A stretch of 64,000 nt of DNA from CAIWHR01 sp963816925 (GTDB taxonomy: Bacteria; Pseudomonadota; Gammaproteobacteria; Burkholderiales; Casimicrobiaceae), in the NCBI GenBank assembly GCA_963816925.1, contig CAWFMY010000020.1, positions 1 to 64,000 of the forward strand, given 5' to 3'. Each line of letters begins with the position of its first letter. Positions within the stretch are counted from its first letter, which is position 1. A program made the position numbers and the translations under genes. Below, in pieces: positions 37,692 through 47,884 of the stretch. The notes below the pieces were generated by a model, which saw only the letters and a list, made by a program, of their open reading frames with translations, did not search any database and was not told where the DNA came from.

Positions 37692-39148
37692 CGGCGCGCG
37701 AGCGCCGCGCGCTCGCGGTCTTCCTCGTCGTCATCATCGCCGCGCGGCTGGCCACGCTCGGTGCGTATCCGCTGATGGACTCGACCGAGTCGCGCTACGC
37801 CGAGATCGCGCGCAAGATGATCGAAACCGGCAACTGGCTCACGCCGCAGTTCGACTACGGCGTTCCCTTCTGGGGAAAGCCGCCGCTGTCGACTTGGCTT
37901 TCGGCGGCGGCGATGACGGCGCTCGGCGTCGGCGAATTCGCCGCGCGCCTGCCATCGTTCCTGCTCGCCCTTGCCTGCGGCGTTCCAGTCGCCGTGCACG
38001 CGGCGCTGCGCGGCGGGCGCGATCAGGGCGCGTGGACGCTCGCGCTTTTCGCGTCGACCGGCCTCGTGTTCGTCGCGGCGGGCGCGGTGATGACGGACTC
38101 CGCACTGGCGCTCGGCACGACGATGTCGATGACGGGTTTCTGGATCGCCGCGAGCGGCCCGGACCGGCACCGCGCCGCCGCGGTGACCGCGTTCTTCGTG
38201 GGCCTCGCGATCGGCCTGCTCGCCAAGGGCCCGGTCGCCGTGGTGCTTGTGTTCCTGCCGGTCGGCGCCTGGGTGCTGGCAACGCGGCGCTGGCGCGACG
38301 CGTGGACGCGGTTGCCGTGGGTGGGCGGCCTGCTGCTGACCGCCGCGATCGTCGTGCCCTGGTACTGGGCCGCCGAGCGGGCTACGCCGGGATTCCTCGA
38401 TTACTTTCTGGTCGGCGAACACTGGAAGCGGTTCGTCGAACCCGGCTGGAAGGGCGACCTCTATGGTGCCGCGCACTCGCGGCCGCGCGGAATGATCTGG
38501 CTCTACTGGCTCGCGGTGGCGCTGCCGTGGTCGGCGATCGCGCTGGCGTGGCTCGGGAGAGGACTCTTGCAAAAGCGCGTCGATTTGCACGCGGTGGTGG
38601 CCGATCCCTGGCGGCTCTATCTGCTGCTGTGGACGGTCGCGCCCATGGTGTTCTTCACCGTCTCGGGCAACATTCTCGCGACCTATGTGCTGCCGGGGCT
38701 GCCCGCCTTTGCGTTGCTCGTGGGCGACCTGTGGCGACCGCGCGCGGACGACACGCGTGCGCTGCGCACCCCGGTGCGCGCGCTGCTTGCAGCCGGCCTC
38801 GCGCTGCCGGTGCTGTTCGTCGCCGGCATCTTCCTCGCGCACGACCGGCTCGAACGGGAGCTGTCGCACAAGGCGCTCGTGCAGACGTGGGCAACGAAGC
38901 GCGCGAACAACGGCGAGCGTCTCGTCTACGTGGGGCGGCCTCCCCCGTCGGCCGAGTTCTATTCGCGGGGCAAGGCGATGACGGTGCCGGACATCGCGAC
39001 GCTCGCGCCGGTGCTCGACGATCCCGCGGCGGACTTCATCGCGCTTCGCGCCGGCGATCTCGCCCGGCTACCGGACGCCACGCGCGGCGAAGCTCGTGCC
39101 GCTCGGCGAATTCGGCGACTACCGCCTGCTGCACGAGTCGCACGCTAA
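37676..39148 (+). CDS. ArnT-like glycosyltransferase (GT83, polyprenyl-phosphate sugar donor)
   Basis: A large membrane glycosyltransferase, about 490 aa with some twelve helices, that moves a sugar from a lipid carrier to an acceptor on the periplasmic side. Signature DSTESRYAEIARKMIETGNW followed by LTPQFDYGVPFWGKPPLSTW matches the family (catalytic acidic residue and GKPPL motif). A C-terminal soluble part follows. ATG at 37676 overlaps the end of the GtrB-like gene. The extreme C-terminus is uncertain: near 39085 another frame reads KLVPLGEFGDYRLLHESH, so a frameshift is likely. With gtrA and gtrB it forms a three-gene unit that could modify lipid A or another surface glycan. Confidence 0.85.
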   Translation: MALVLTARERRALAVFLVVIIAARLATLGAYPLMDSTESRYAEIARKMIETGNWLTPQFDYGVPFWGKPPLSTWLSAAAMTALGVGEFAARLPSFLLALACGVPVAVHAALRGGRDQGAWTLALFASTGLVFVAAGAVMTDSALALGTTMSMTGFWIAASGPDRHRAAAVTAFFVGLAIGLLAKGPVAVVLVFLPVGAWVLATRRWRDAWTRLPWVGGLLLTAAIVVPWYWAAERATPGFLDYFLVGEHWKRFVEPGWKGDLYGAAHSRPRGMIWLYWLAVALPWSAIALAWLGRGLLQKRVDLHAVVADPWRLYLLLWTVAPMVFFTVSGNILATYVLPGLPAFALLVGDLWRPRADDTRALRTPVRALLAAGLALPVLFVAGIFLAHDRLERELSHKALVQTWATKRANNGERLVYVGRPPPSAEFYSRGKAMTVPDIATLAPVLDDPAADFIALRAGDLARLPDATRGEARAARRIRRLPPAARVAR

Positions 39149-39159
39149 GGCGACCTTGC

Positions 39160-39777
39160 TCAGTCAGCGGCTTTCATTGCGTTCGCCACGCCGGGCCGCG
39201 CGGCGAGCGCCGCGCCCCAGCGCGCGAGGTTCGGGAATCCGCCCGCGGCGTCGAGCTGCGGCTTGCGCACCGCGACGACGGGGTAGAGCGCGAAATCGGC
39301 GATCGACAGCTCGTCCGCGAGCCAGTCCCGCCCTTCGAGCCGCGCCTCGGCCACGCGGAAGTAGCGCAACATCCGCCCGCCGAGCCATTCGAGGTTGGCC
39401 GGCGATTTCTCCGGCGCGAGGACGCCCAGCAGGAACAGGTTGGCCGACGACGGCGCGCAGTCGGTCATCGCGCACATGAACCATTGCAGCGCGAGCACGC
39501 GCCGCACCGGGTCCGCGGGAATGAAGCGCCCCGCCTTTTCCGCGAGGTAGAGCTCGATGGCGGCGGACTGCGCGATCGTGATCGGCGCGCCGCCGGGCCC
39601 GTCCGGGTCGACGATCGCGGGGATCGCGCCCGCGGGATTGATCTTGAGGAACTCGGGCGCCTGCTGCTCGTTCTTGAAGAGGTCGACCTTGTGCACGCGA
39701 TAGGGAAACCCGCATTCCTCGAGCATGATCGCGGCGCGCTGGCCGTTCGACGTCTGCCAGGTGTAAAGGTCGATCAT
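39160..39777 (-). CDS. Glutathione S-transferase family protein
   Basis: 205 aa. N-terminal thioredoxin-like domain MIDLYTWQTSNGQRAAIMLEE, with LKINPAGAIPAIVDPDG (cis-Pro) and ITIAQSAAIELYLAEK (the glutathione gamma-glutamate contact S-A). The C-terminal helical domain has WLADELSIADFALYPVV. This matches the Ure2p/YghU-like nu-class group. Substrate unknown. Convergent with the arnT-like gene, 11 bp apart. Confidence 0.92.
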   Translation of the reverse strand: MIDLYTWQTSNGQRAAIMLEECGFPYRVHKVDLFKNEQQAPEFLKINPAGAIPAIVDPDGPGGAPITIAQSAAIELYLAEKAGRFIPADPVRRVLALQWFMCAMTDCAPSSANLFLLGVLAPEKSPANLEWLGGRMLRYFRVAEARLEGRDWLADELSIADFALYPVVAVRKPQLDAAGGFPNLARWGAALAARPGVANAMKAAD

Positions 39778-39835
39778 CGGAATCTCCCGCCGGAAGGGCG
39801 TTCGTCGAACTACGGAACCTGCAGTGCCTCGTCGC

Positions 39836-40060
39836 TCACTTGCGCGGCGCCGGCCAGTCGTCCTCGTCCTCGAGGATCCGGATGACGCGAGTGCGCTTGC
39901 CGTCGCCGTACTTTTCCATCTTGACGAGAACCGGGTACAGCTCGGCCAGCTTCGCGCGCGCAACGCCTTCGTCGTCGAAGGTGAGGATCGATCCGTCCGC
40001 ACCTCGCACGTCGCTCCAGCGCCCCTTGCCGTCCTCGACTTCGATCTTGAATTTCTGCAT
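39836..40060 (-). CDS. Hypothetical 74-aa protein
   Basis: I do not recognise this family. It is a small acidic, probably cytoplasmic protein beginning MQKFKIEVEDGKGRWSDVR and ending EDEDDWPAPRK, with a beta-rich first half and a predicted helix (GVARAKLAELYPVLVKMEK). It starts 1 bp after the htpX stop on the same strand, so it is almost certainly cotranslated with that protease. Confidence 0.7.
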   Translation of the reverse strand: MQKFKIEVEDGKGRWSDVRGADGSILTFDDEGVARAKLAELYPVLVKMEKYGDGKRTRVIRILEDEDDWPAPRK

Positions 40061-40061
40061 G

Positions 40062-40937
40062 TCAGGCGCCCGTGCGCTGCAGCGCGGCGATCCGCTCCTC
40101 GATCGGCGGGTGCGTGGCGAACAGGGACATGATCCCGCCCTTGTCGGTGATGCCGAAGCCCGACATCGATTGCGGCAGCACGCCCGGCTCGAGCCCGCCG
40201 AGACGGCGCAGCGCGTTGACCATGGGCGACGGCGTGCCGAGGAACTGCGCGCTGGCCGCGTCGGCGCGGAACTCGCGGCGGCGCGAAAACCAGGCGACGA
40301 TCATCGACGCCAGGATGCCGAGCACGATCTGGGCGACGATCACCGTGATGAAGTAGCCGGGCCCGTTGCCGCGCTCGGTGCGGAACACGGCCTTGTCTAC
40401 GATCGAGCCGATGATGCGCGCGAAGAACACGACGAACGTGTTGACCACGCCCTGGATCAGCGTGAGCGTCACCATGTCGCCGTTGGCGACGTGGCCGATC
40501 TCGTGCCCGAGCACCGCCTCGACTTCCTCCTTGTTCATCGACTGGAGGAGCCCCGTCGACACGGCGACCAGCGCCGAATTCTTGAATGCGCCGGTCGCGA
40601 ACGCGTTGGGCGCGCCGTCGTAGATCGCGACTTCCGGCATGCCGATGCCGGCTTTGGCAGAGAGCCTGCGCACCGTCTCGACCATCCAGGCTTCGGCTTC
40701 GTTGGCGGGCTGGTCGATGACACGCGCGCCGGTCGACCATTTCGCCATCGGCTTCGACATGAGGAGCGAGATGATCGCGCCCGTGAATCCGACGACCGCG
40801 GAGAACACGAGCAGCGAGCCGGTGTTCATGCCCGTTTGCGCGGACATCGCGGTGTCGAGGCCGAGCAGGCGCAGGACGATCGACAGGACGAGCACGACGG
40901 CCAGGTTGGTGACGATGAACAGCACGACGCGCTTCAT
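40062..40937 (-). CDS. htpX: Membrane-bound zinc protease HtpX
   Basis: Stress-related inner-membrane metalloprotease of the M48 family, working beside FtsH in membrane protein quality control. Two N-terminal helices (VVLFIVTNLAVVLVLSIVLRL; LLVFSAVVGFTGAIISLLMS), the conserved MSKPMAKWSTGARVID, the catalytic VLGHEIGHVANGD and two further helices, then the zinc-ligand region RREFRADAASAQFLG and FATHPPIEERIAALQ at the C-terminus. 291 aa, intact. Confidence 0.96.
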   Translation of the reverse strand: MKRVVLFIVTNLAVVLVLSIVLRLLGLDTAMSAQTGMNTGSLLVFSAVVGFTGAIISLLMSKPMAKWSTGARVIDQPANEAEAWMVETVRRLSAKAGIGMPEVAIYDGAPNAFATGAFKNSALVAVSTGLLQSMNKEEVEAVLGHEIGHVANGDMVTLTLIQGVVNTFVVFFARIIGSIVDKAVFRTERGNGPGYFITVIVAQIVLGILASMIVAWFSRRREFRADAASAQFLGTPSPMVNALRRLGGLEPGVLPQSMSGFGITDKGGIMSLFATHPPIEERIAALQRTGA

Positions 40938-41025
40938 TGGAGATCCCCGGGAATCGACATGGCGGGCGTCATATTAACGCACCGCGGACGCCAATTGAAC
41001 CGCGCCGTCGCGGCGCGGAGGAATG

Positions 41026-42888
<1,863 letters not shown>

Positions 42889-42894
42889 TGTCGT

Positions 42895-42908
42895 TTGTTC
42901 ATGAACAA
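42895..42908. promoter_or_regulatory. 14-bp perfect palindrome upstream of glnS
   Basis: TTGTTCATGAACAA is a perfect dyad ending 6 bp from the glnS start codon. It could be an operator or a chance palindrome. It has no T-run and is too close to the start to be a terminator. Confidence 0.3.
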
Positions 42909-43043
42909 TCGCACTCGATCGCACATTCTAGCGCGTGCGCCGGGACCCGTCATTGATCGAGTTCCCAGTGCGTAACCGCCGCGAGCCGGAATCCCGCGCC
43001 AGACAAGGCTTTGCGGCCGATCGCACAGGATGCGGCGACGAGG

Positions 43044-43066
43044 TTGTCCACAAATCCTGTGGATAA
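43044..43066. promoter_or_regulatory. Inverted pair of DnaA-box-like sequences in an AT-rich spacer
   Basis: TTGTCCACA (43044-43052; one mismatch to TTATCCACA) and TGTGGATAA (43058-43066; exact box on the other strand), 5 bp apart. The 438-bp glnS-xseA spacer (42889-43326) then becomes markedly AT-rich from 43062 to about 43180 (runs such as GTTTTTTGTCATTTTTAATC), unlike its surroundings. There is no dnaA, rpmH or parAB gene nearby. The spacer holds no gene I can support; it must contain the promoters of the divergent glnS and xseA. Confidence 0.5.
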
Positions 43067-43326
43067 AATTGTGCGTATCTTGTAAATTTGAGCGCTAAGT
43101 AGTGCCCAGGCCGGAAAAATTCTTCGCATGCCCAATTTCGCGCCTGTTTTTTGTCATTTTTAATCAATAAGTTACCTGATGTTCGCAAGGGCCGGTGGAC
43201 GCGCCCCGAACCCTCCGATTTGACGTCATGTGACCGTTCCATTACCCGGACACTTCATATTTTTGTCATGGACAAACAGGTTGCCGCAATGCCCATGTTC
43301 GACGTCCCTCGCCACTCAATCGACCC

Positions 43327-44727
43327 ATGATCCGCGACGTCCGAATTCCGCCGGGCGAGCCGTTCGGCGTGGCGCCTGCCGCACCCGGGCGCGCCGGCGA
43401 GGCGCCTTTGGCGCCCGCGATTCTTCCGGTTTCGCTGCTCGTGAGCTCCGCGCGGCTCATTCTCGAGCGCCACATCGGGCTCGTGTGGGTTTCCGGCGAG
43501 ATTTCCAACTTCACCCGCGCGGCATCGGGCCACTGCTATTTCAACCTGAAGGATGCGCAAGCACAGGTGCGCTGCGTCTTCTTCCGCCACCGGGCGCAGT
43601 TCGCGGATTTCGCGCTGCGCGACGGGCTGGCGGTCGAGGTGCGCGCGACCGCGTCGATCTACGAAGCGCGGGGCGAGTTCCAGCTCAATGTCGAGACCGT
43701 CCGCCTGGCGGGGCAAGGCGCGCTCTACGAGAAATTCGCGCGCTTGAAGGCGCGGCTCGAGGCCGCCGGCTGGTTCGCGACGGAACGCAAGCGGCCCTTG
43801 CCGGCGTACCCGCGCGCCGTCGGCATCGTGACGTCGACGCGCGCCGCCGCATTGCGCGACCTTCTTACGACGCTGAAGCGGCGCTGGCCTGCGCTCGCCG
43901 TGATCATCTACTCGACCCCCGTGCAAGGCGAGGGCGCCGCGGAATCGATCGCGCTCGCCATCCGCACGGCCAACGAACGCGCGGAAGTCGACGTCCTGAT
44001 CGTCGCGCGCGGCGGCGGCTCGATCGAGGACCTGTGGGCCTTCAACGAAGAGGTCGTCGCGCAGGCTGTCTTCGAATCGGCGCTGCCCGTGGTTTCCGGC
44101 GTCGGCCACGAAACCGATTTCACGATCTGCGATTTCGTCGCCGATGCGCGCGCGCCGACGCCGACCGGCGCGGCGGGGCTCGTCGCACCGGATCGCGATG
44201 CCGTCGTGCGGCATGTGGCCGCGATCGCCGGGCGCTGGCGACAGGCGCAGCTGCGGGCGCTGGAGGCGACGATGCAGCGCGTGGATGGCCTGTCGCGCCG
44301 CCTCACCCATCCCGCCGCGCGGCTGGAGCAGCAGGCGCGCGACGCCGCGCTGCTCGCGGGCCGTCTCGCGCGCGCGTTTCGCCATCGCCTCGACGCTGCG
44401 TCGACGGGGATCGGCGGCCTCGCCCGGCGTCTCGCGTGGCACCTTGCGCAGCCGCTCCCGCAATCCGCGCTCCTTCCCCACGCGGCGCTTCTGCTCACCC
44501 GCGCGGCTCGATCGCGGCAGGAGCGCTTCGATCTGCGCCTGGTCGCGCTCGCGCAGAACCTCGCGCACCTCAATCCGCAAGGCGTGCTGGAGCGTGGCTA
44601 TGCGATCGTGACCGCCGCGGACGGCGCGATCGTCGAGGACACGGCACGGTTGGCAATTGGCGACGACGTGGACATCGCGTTCGCGCGCGGCAATGCGGGC
44701 GCCACGATCAGGAAGCTCGGAAGTTGA
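43327..44727 (+). CDS. xseA: Exodeoxyribonuclease VII large subunit
   Basis: Catalytic subunit of the single-strand-specific exonuclease VII. N-terminal OB fold: ILPVSLLVSSARLILERHIG and VWVSGEISNFTRAASGHCYF. Catalytic domain: LPAYPRAVGIVTSTRAAALRD, DVLIVARGGGSIEDLWAFNE and PVVSGVGHETDFTICDFVAD. A long coiled-coil follows and the C-terminus has LNPQGVLERGYAIV. 466 aa, intact. The small subunit gene xseB is not in the window. Confidence 0.97.
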   Translation: MIRDVRIPPGEPFGVAPAAPGRAGEAPLAPAILPVSLLVSSARLILERHIGLVWVSGEISNFTRAASGHCYFNLKDAQAQVRCVFFRHRAQFADFALRDGLAVEVRATASIYEARGEFQLNVETVRLAGQGALYEKFARLKARLEAAGWFATERKRPLPAYPRAVGIVTSTRAAALRDLLTTLKRRWPALAVIIYSTPVQGEGAAESIALAIRTANERAEVDVLIVARGGGSIEDLWAFNEEVVAQAVFESALPVVSGVGHETDFTICDFVADARAPTPTGAAGLVAPDRDAVVRHVAAIAGRWRQAQLRALEATMQRVDGLSRRLTHPAARLEQQARDAALLAGRLARAFRHRLDAASTGIGGLARRLAWHLAQPLPQSALLPHAALLLTRAARSRQERFDLRLVALAQNLAHLNPQGVLERGYAIVTAADGAIVEDTARLAIGDDVDIAFARGNAGATIRKLGS

Positions 44728-44754
44728 TCCGCGTGCGCGCTTCGAGCCGCCCGA

Positions 44755-45747
44755 TCACCGGATCACCACGTCCGCGCGCGCCAGCAGCGACTGCGGGATC
44801 GTGAGGCCGAGCGCCTTCGCGGTCCTGAGGTTGACGACCATCTCGAACCTTGTCGCCTGCTCGATCGGGAGGTCGCCCGGCTTCGCGCCTTTGAGGATCT
44901 TGTCCACGTAGGTCGCGGCGCGACGGTAATTGTCGGTAACCTCCTGTCCGTAGCTCATGAGACCGTTGCCCTTGGCGTACGAGGGCCGCGTGCCGACTGA
45001 CGGCAACCGGAATTTCGCCGCGAGTTCCGCGATTTGCGGGCCGTGCATGTTGAGGAACGAGTCACCCGCGATGACAAAGGCATCGACGTGCTCGCGCTTC
45101 ATGACCGCGAAGCCCTTTTCGATCTCGTCCGGCGTGCGCACTTCGATGGTGAGGATCTGTATGCCGGTTTTCCGCGCCGCCGCATCGACGTTGTTGAGAA
45201 TCGCACGTTCCGTCGAGCTGCCGGGGTTCGCCAGGACGACGACGCGCGCGATTCCGGGAACAACCGCGATCAACATCTCCAGGAGCTTGGGACTGGCATC
45301 GAGGTTCGTATTGGAAAGCCCGGTGATGTTCCCGCCCGGATGCGCAAGGCTCGCGGCAAAGCCGCTGCCGACCGGGTCGCCCGTGCTTGGAAACACGATC
45401 GGAATGGTCGTCGTCGCTTGTTGCGCCGCGCGGATCGCCGGCGACGGAACGGCAACGATGACGTCGACCTTCTGCCGCACCAATTCCGCTGCGAGGTCGG
45501 GCAGGCGCTCGTATTTTCCGTCGGCAAAGCGTGCCTCGATGGCGAGATTCCGTCCCTCGACATAGCCCTGCTCGCGCATTCCCTGCAGGAACGCCGCGTA
45601 ATAGCCGGTATCCACGAGAGATTGGCGCGAGGCTGCAGCGAGGAAGCCGACGCGCCAGAATTTCCTTGCAACTTGCGCGGGCACGATGCCTGGCAATGCA
45701 AGGAGTCCGCCAGCGACGGCGCCGACGAATGTCCGCCTGTTCATCAT
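44755..45747 (-). CDS. ABC transporter substrate-binding protein (TrpX/DUF534-like), orphan
   Basis: 330 aa with a signal peptide (MNRRTFVGAVAGGLLALPGIVPA, with an RR pair that may use Tat) and a type I periplasmic binding fold: YYAAFLQGMREQGYVEGRNL, VDVIVAVPSPAIRAAQQATTT, IVFPSTGDPVGSGFAASLA and LPSVGTRPSYAKGNGLMSYG. The family is abundant in soil and aquatic betaproteobacteria, usually with permease and ATPase genes; none is present here. Ligand unknown. It lies 30 bp downstream of aroC on the same strand and converges with xseA. Confidence 0.88.
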   Translation of the reverse strand: MMNRRTFVGAVAGGLLALPGIVPAQVARKFWRVGFLAAASRQSLVDTGYYAAFLQGMREQGYVEGRNLAIEARFADGKYERLPDLAAELVRQKVDVIVAVPSPAIRAAQQATTTIPIVFPSTGDPVGSGFAASLAHPGGNITGLSNTNLDASPKLLEMLIAVVPGIARVVVLANPGSSTERAILNNVDAAARKTGIQILTIEVRTPDEIEKGFAVMKREHVDAFVIAGDSFLNMHGPQIAELAAKFRLPSVGTRPSYAKGNGLMSYGQEVTDNYRRAATYVDKILKGAKPGDLPIEQATRFEMVVNLRTAKALGLTIPQSLLARADVVIR

Positions 45748-45777
45748 GGCAGCACCTCGTTCGAACCGCGCTCCTTC

Positions 45778-46941
45778 TTATGCCTCGTCCGGATCCGGAT
45801 CGTCGACCGCGTCACCACGCTTCAGGCGCGCGACGACATCAGCGGGCGCGGCCGCCGGAATCCGCGGCGTCGTGGTCACCACATCCGCGTTTTGCGCGCG
45901 GTGGCGCAGCGCGTGGTCGATCAGCACCAGCGCGACCATCGCTTCGGCGATCGGCGTCGCCCGGATGCCGACGCAGGGGTCGTGGCGACCGTGCGTGTTG
46001 ACGATCACCGGGTTGCCCGCCTTGTCGATCGAGCGGCGGTCGAGCCGGACCGACGACGTCGGCTTCACGGCGATCGTGACGACGACATCCTGGCCCGTGG
46101 AAATGCCGCCGAGGACGCCGCCTGCATTGTTCGACAAAAAGCCGTCCGGCGTCATCTCGTCCGAATGCTCGGTGCCGCGCTGCGCGACGCTCGCGAATCC
46201 CGCGCCGATTTCCACGCCCTTGACCGCGTTGATGCCCATCATCGCCCCGGCGAGCTCGGCGTCGAGGCGGCCGTAAACGGGCTCGCCCCAGCCGACCGGA
46301 ACGCCGCTCGCAACGACGGTGATCTTCGCGCCGCACGAATCGCCCGACTTGCGCAGCGCATCCATGTAGGCCTCGAGCGCGTCGACCACCGACGCGTTGG
46401 CGACGAAAAACGGATTGGTGTCGACGTGCGCCCAATCCTCGAAGGCGATCGCGTGCGGCCCCAATTGGACGAGATGGCCGCGAACCGCCACGCCGTAGCG
46501 CTCGCGCAGCCATTTCCTCGCGATCGCGCCCGCGGCGACACGCACCGCCGTCTCGCGTGCCGATGCCCGCCCGCCGCCCCGATAATCGCGAATGCCGTAC
46601 TTCTGCCAATACGCGTAGTCGGCATGGCCCGGCCGGAACGTTTCGGCGATCGCGGCGTAATCCTTGCTGCGCGGGTCCTCGTTGCGGATCAGCAGCGCGA
46701 TCGGGGTTCCGGTGGTCCGTCCTTCGAACACGCCGGAAAGAATTTCCACGGTGTCCGACTCGCGCCTCTGCGTGACGTGCCGCGATGTGCCGGGCTTGCG
46801 GCGATCGAGCTCGCGCTGGATGTCGGCCGCGTCGAGCGCCATGCCGGGCGGGCAGCCGTCGACCACGCAGCCGATCGCGGGGCCGTGCGATTCGCCGAAG
46901 GACGTGACGCGAAACAACGTGCCGAGCGTGTTGCCGGACAT
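45778..46941 (-). CDS. aroC: Chorismate synthase
   Basis: Final step of the shikimate pathway, needing reduced FMN. MSGNTLGTLFRVTSFGESHG is the family signature 1; GHADYAYWQKYGIRDYRGGG and RASARETAVRVAAGAIARK are signature 2; DGFLSNNAGGVLGGISTGQ is signature 3. ATG 46941 gives 387 aa, normal length; the upstream ATG at 46965 adds eight residues not expected in the family. Divergent from the sirtuin gene; the 159-bp gap must hold both promoters (a TACAGT hexamer near 46970 on the minus strand could be a -10 for aroC). Confidence 0.97.
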   Translation of the reverse strand: MSGNTLGTLFRVTSFGESHGPAIGCVVDGCPPGMALDAADIQRELDRRKPGTSRHVTQRRESDTVEILSGVFEGRTTGTPIALLIRNEDPRSKDYAAIAETFRPGHADYAYWQKYGIRDYRGGGRASARETAVRVAAGAIARKWLRERYGVAVRGHLVQLGPHAIAFEDWAHVDTNPFFVANASVVDALEAYMDALRKSGDSCGAKITVVASGVPVGWGEPVYGRLDAELAGAMMGINAVKGVEIGAGFASVAQRGTEHSDEMTPDGFLSNNAGGVLGGISTGQDVVVTIAVKPTSSVRLDRRSIDKAGNPVIVNTHGRHDPCVGIRATPIAEAMVALVLIDHALRHRAQNADVVTTTPRIPAAAPADVVARLKRGDAVDDPDPDEA

Positions 46942-47100
46942 GGGATCGTGGTGGCAAATGACCAAACTTACTGTAGCACACGAGGCGTGACGCGATCGCC
47001 GTCTCGCGCCCGCGACGAAAAGAATCGCCCGCGCGGCTGCACTCGCACTAGAATCGATGCACTCCCCGGTTCGTCACGTCACGCGCTGCCGCGAAATTCG

Positions 47101-47877
47101 ATGTCGTCCGCACCTGAAGCTCCCGTCATTCCGGCCGCGTTGATCGGCCGCCTGCGCAAGGCGCGCTCGATGGCGGCGCTCACCGGCGCGGGAATCTCGG
47201 CGGAGTCAGGTGTCCCCACGTTCCGCGACGCGCAGACCGGCATGTGGGCGAAGTTCGACCCGCTCGAGCTCGCCACGCCCGATGCGTTCAGGCGCAACGC
47301 GAAGCTCGTCTGGGATTGGTATGCGTGGCGCCGCGAGCTCGTCGCGCAGGCGCAGCCCAACGCCGGCCACCGCGCGCTCGCCGCGATCGAAGCCGCGAAT
47401 CCCGGTTTCCTGGTGATCACGCAAAACGTCGACGGCCTCCATCAGGCCGCGGGCAGCGCCAACGTGGTCGAGCTCCACGGCAACATCCGGCGCGTCAAGT
47501 GCTCGCGCGACGGCACCATCGTCGCGACGTGGGACGATTCCAGCCCGCGCGAGGCGCCGCGCTGCGCGCAATGCGGCGCGTTCCTGCGGCCGGATGTCGT
47601 GTGGTTCGAGGAGACGCTGCCCGACGATGCCCTCGTGCGGGCCGAGCACGCGGCGCGCGACTGCGACGTGCTGCTGGTCGTCGGCACCGCCGCCGAGGTC
47701 TATCCCGCGGCGATGCTTCCCACCTACGCGCGGCACCATGGGGCCGCGATCGTCGAGATCAATCCGAGTCCGACGCGGCTTTCCGATCGCGTCGACTACA
47801 CGCTGCGCGGACCGTCGGGCGTTGTGCTGCCGGCGCTCGTCACCGCCGTGTGGGGCGACGTTCCGGCGCCCCGATAG
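47101..47877 (+). CDS. cobB: NAD-dependent protein deacylase (sirtuin)
   Basis: Removes acyl groups from lysines using NAD. AALTGAGISAESGVPTFRDA binds NAD, TQNVDGLHQAAGS and ELHGNIRRVKC contain the catalytic histidine, and VVGTAAEVYPAAMLP the second NAD contact. WYAWRRE carries the Tyr-x-x-Arg pair that favours succinyl or malonyl lysine (class III). The zinc module is reduced: only PRCAQCG is a full pair, and the first half has a single Cys (VKCSRD), so structural zinc binding may be weak. 258 aa, intact. Confidence 0.93.
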   Translation: MSSAPEAPVIPAALIGRLRKARSMAALTGAGISAESGVPTFRDAQTGMWAKFDPLELATPDAFRRNAKLVWDWYAWRRELVAQAQPNAGHRALAAIEAANPGFLVITQNVDGLHQAAGSANVVELHGNIRRVKCSRDGTIVATWDDSSPREAPRCAQCGAFLRPDVVWFEETLPDDALVRAEHAARDCDVLLVVGTAAEVYPAAMLPTYARHHGAAIVEINPSPTRLSDRVDYTLRGPSGVVLPALVTAVWGDVPAPR

Positions 47878-47884
47878 CACGGCG

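Noticed and set aside
43044..43180. Chromosomal replication origin
   Set aside because: Only two DnaA boxes and no dnaA, dnaN, rpmH or parAB genes nearby; kept only as a finding to test.
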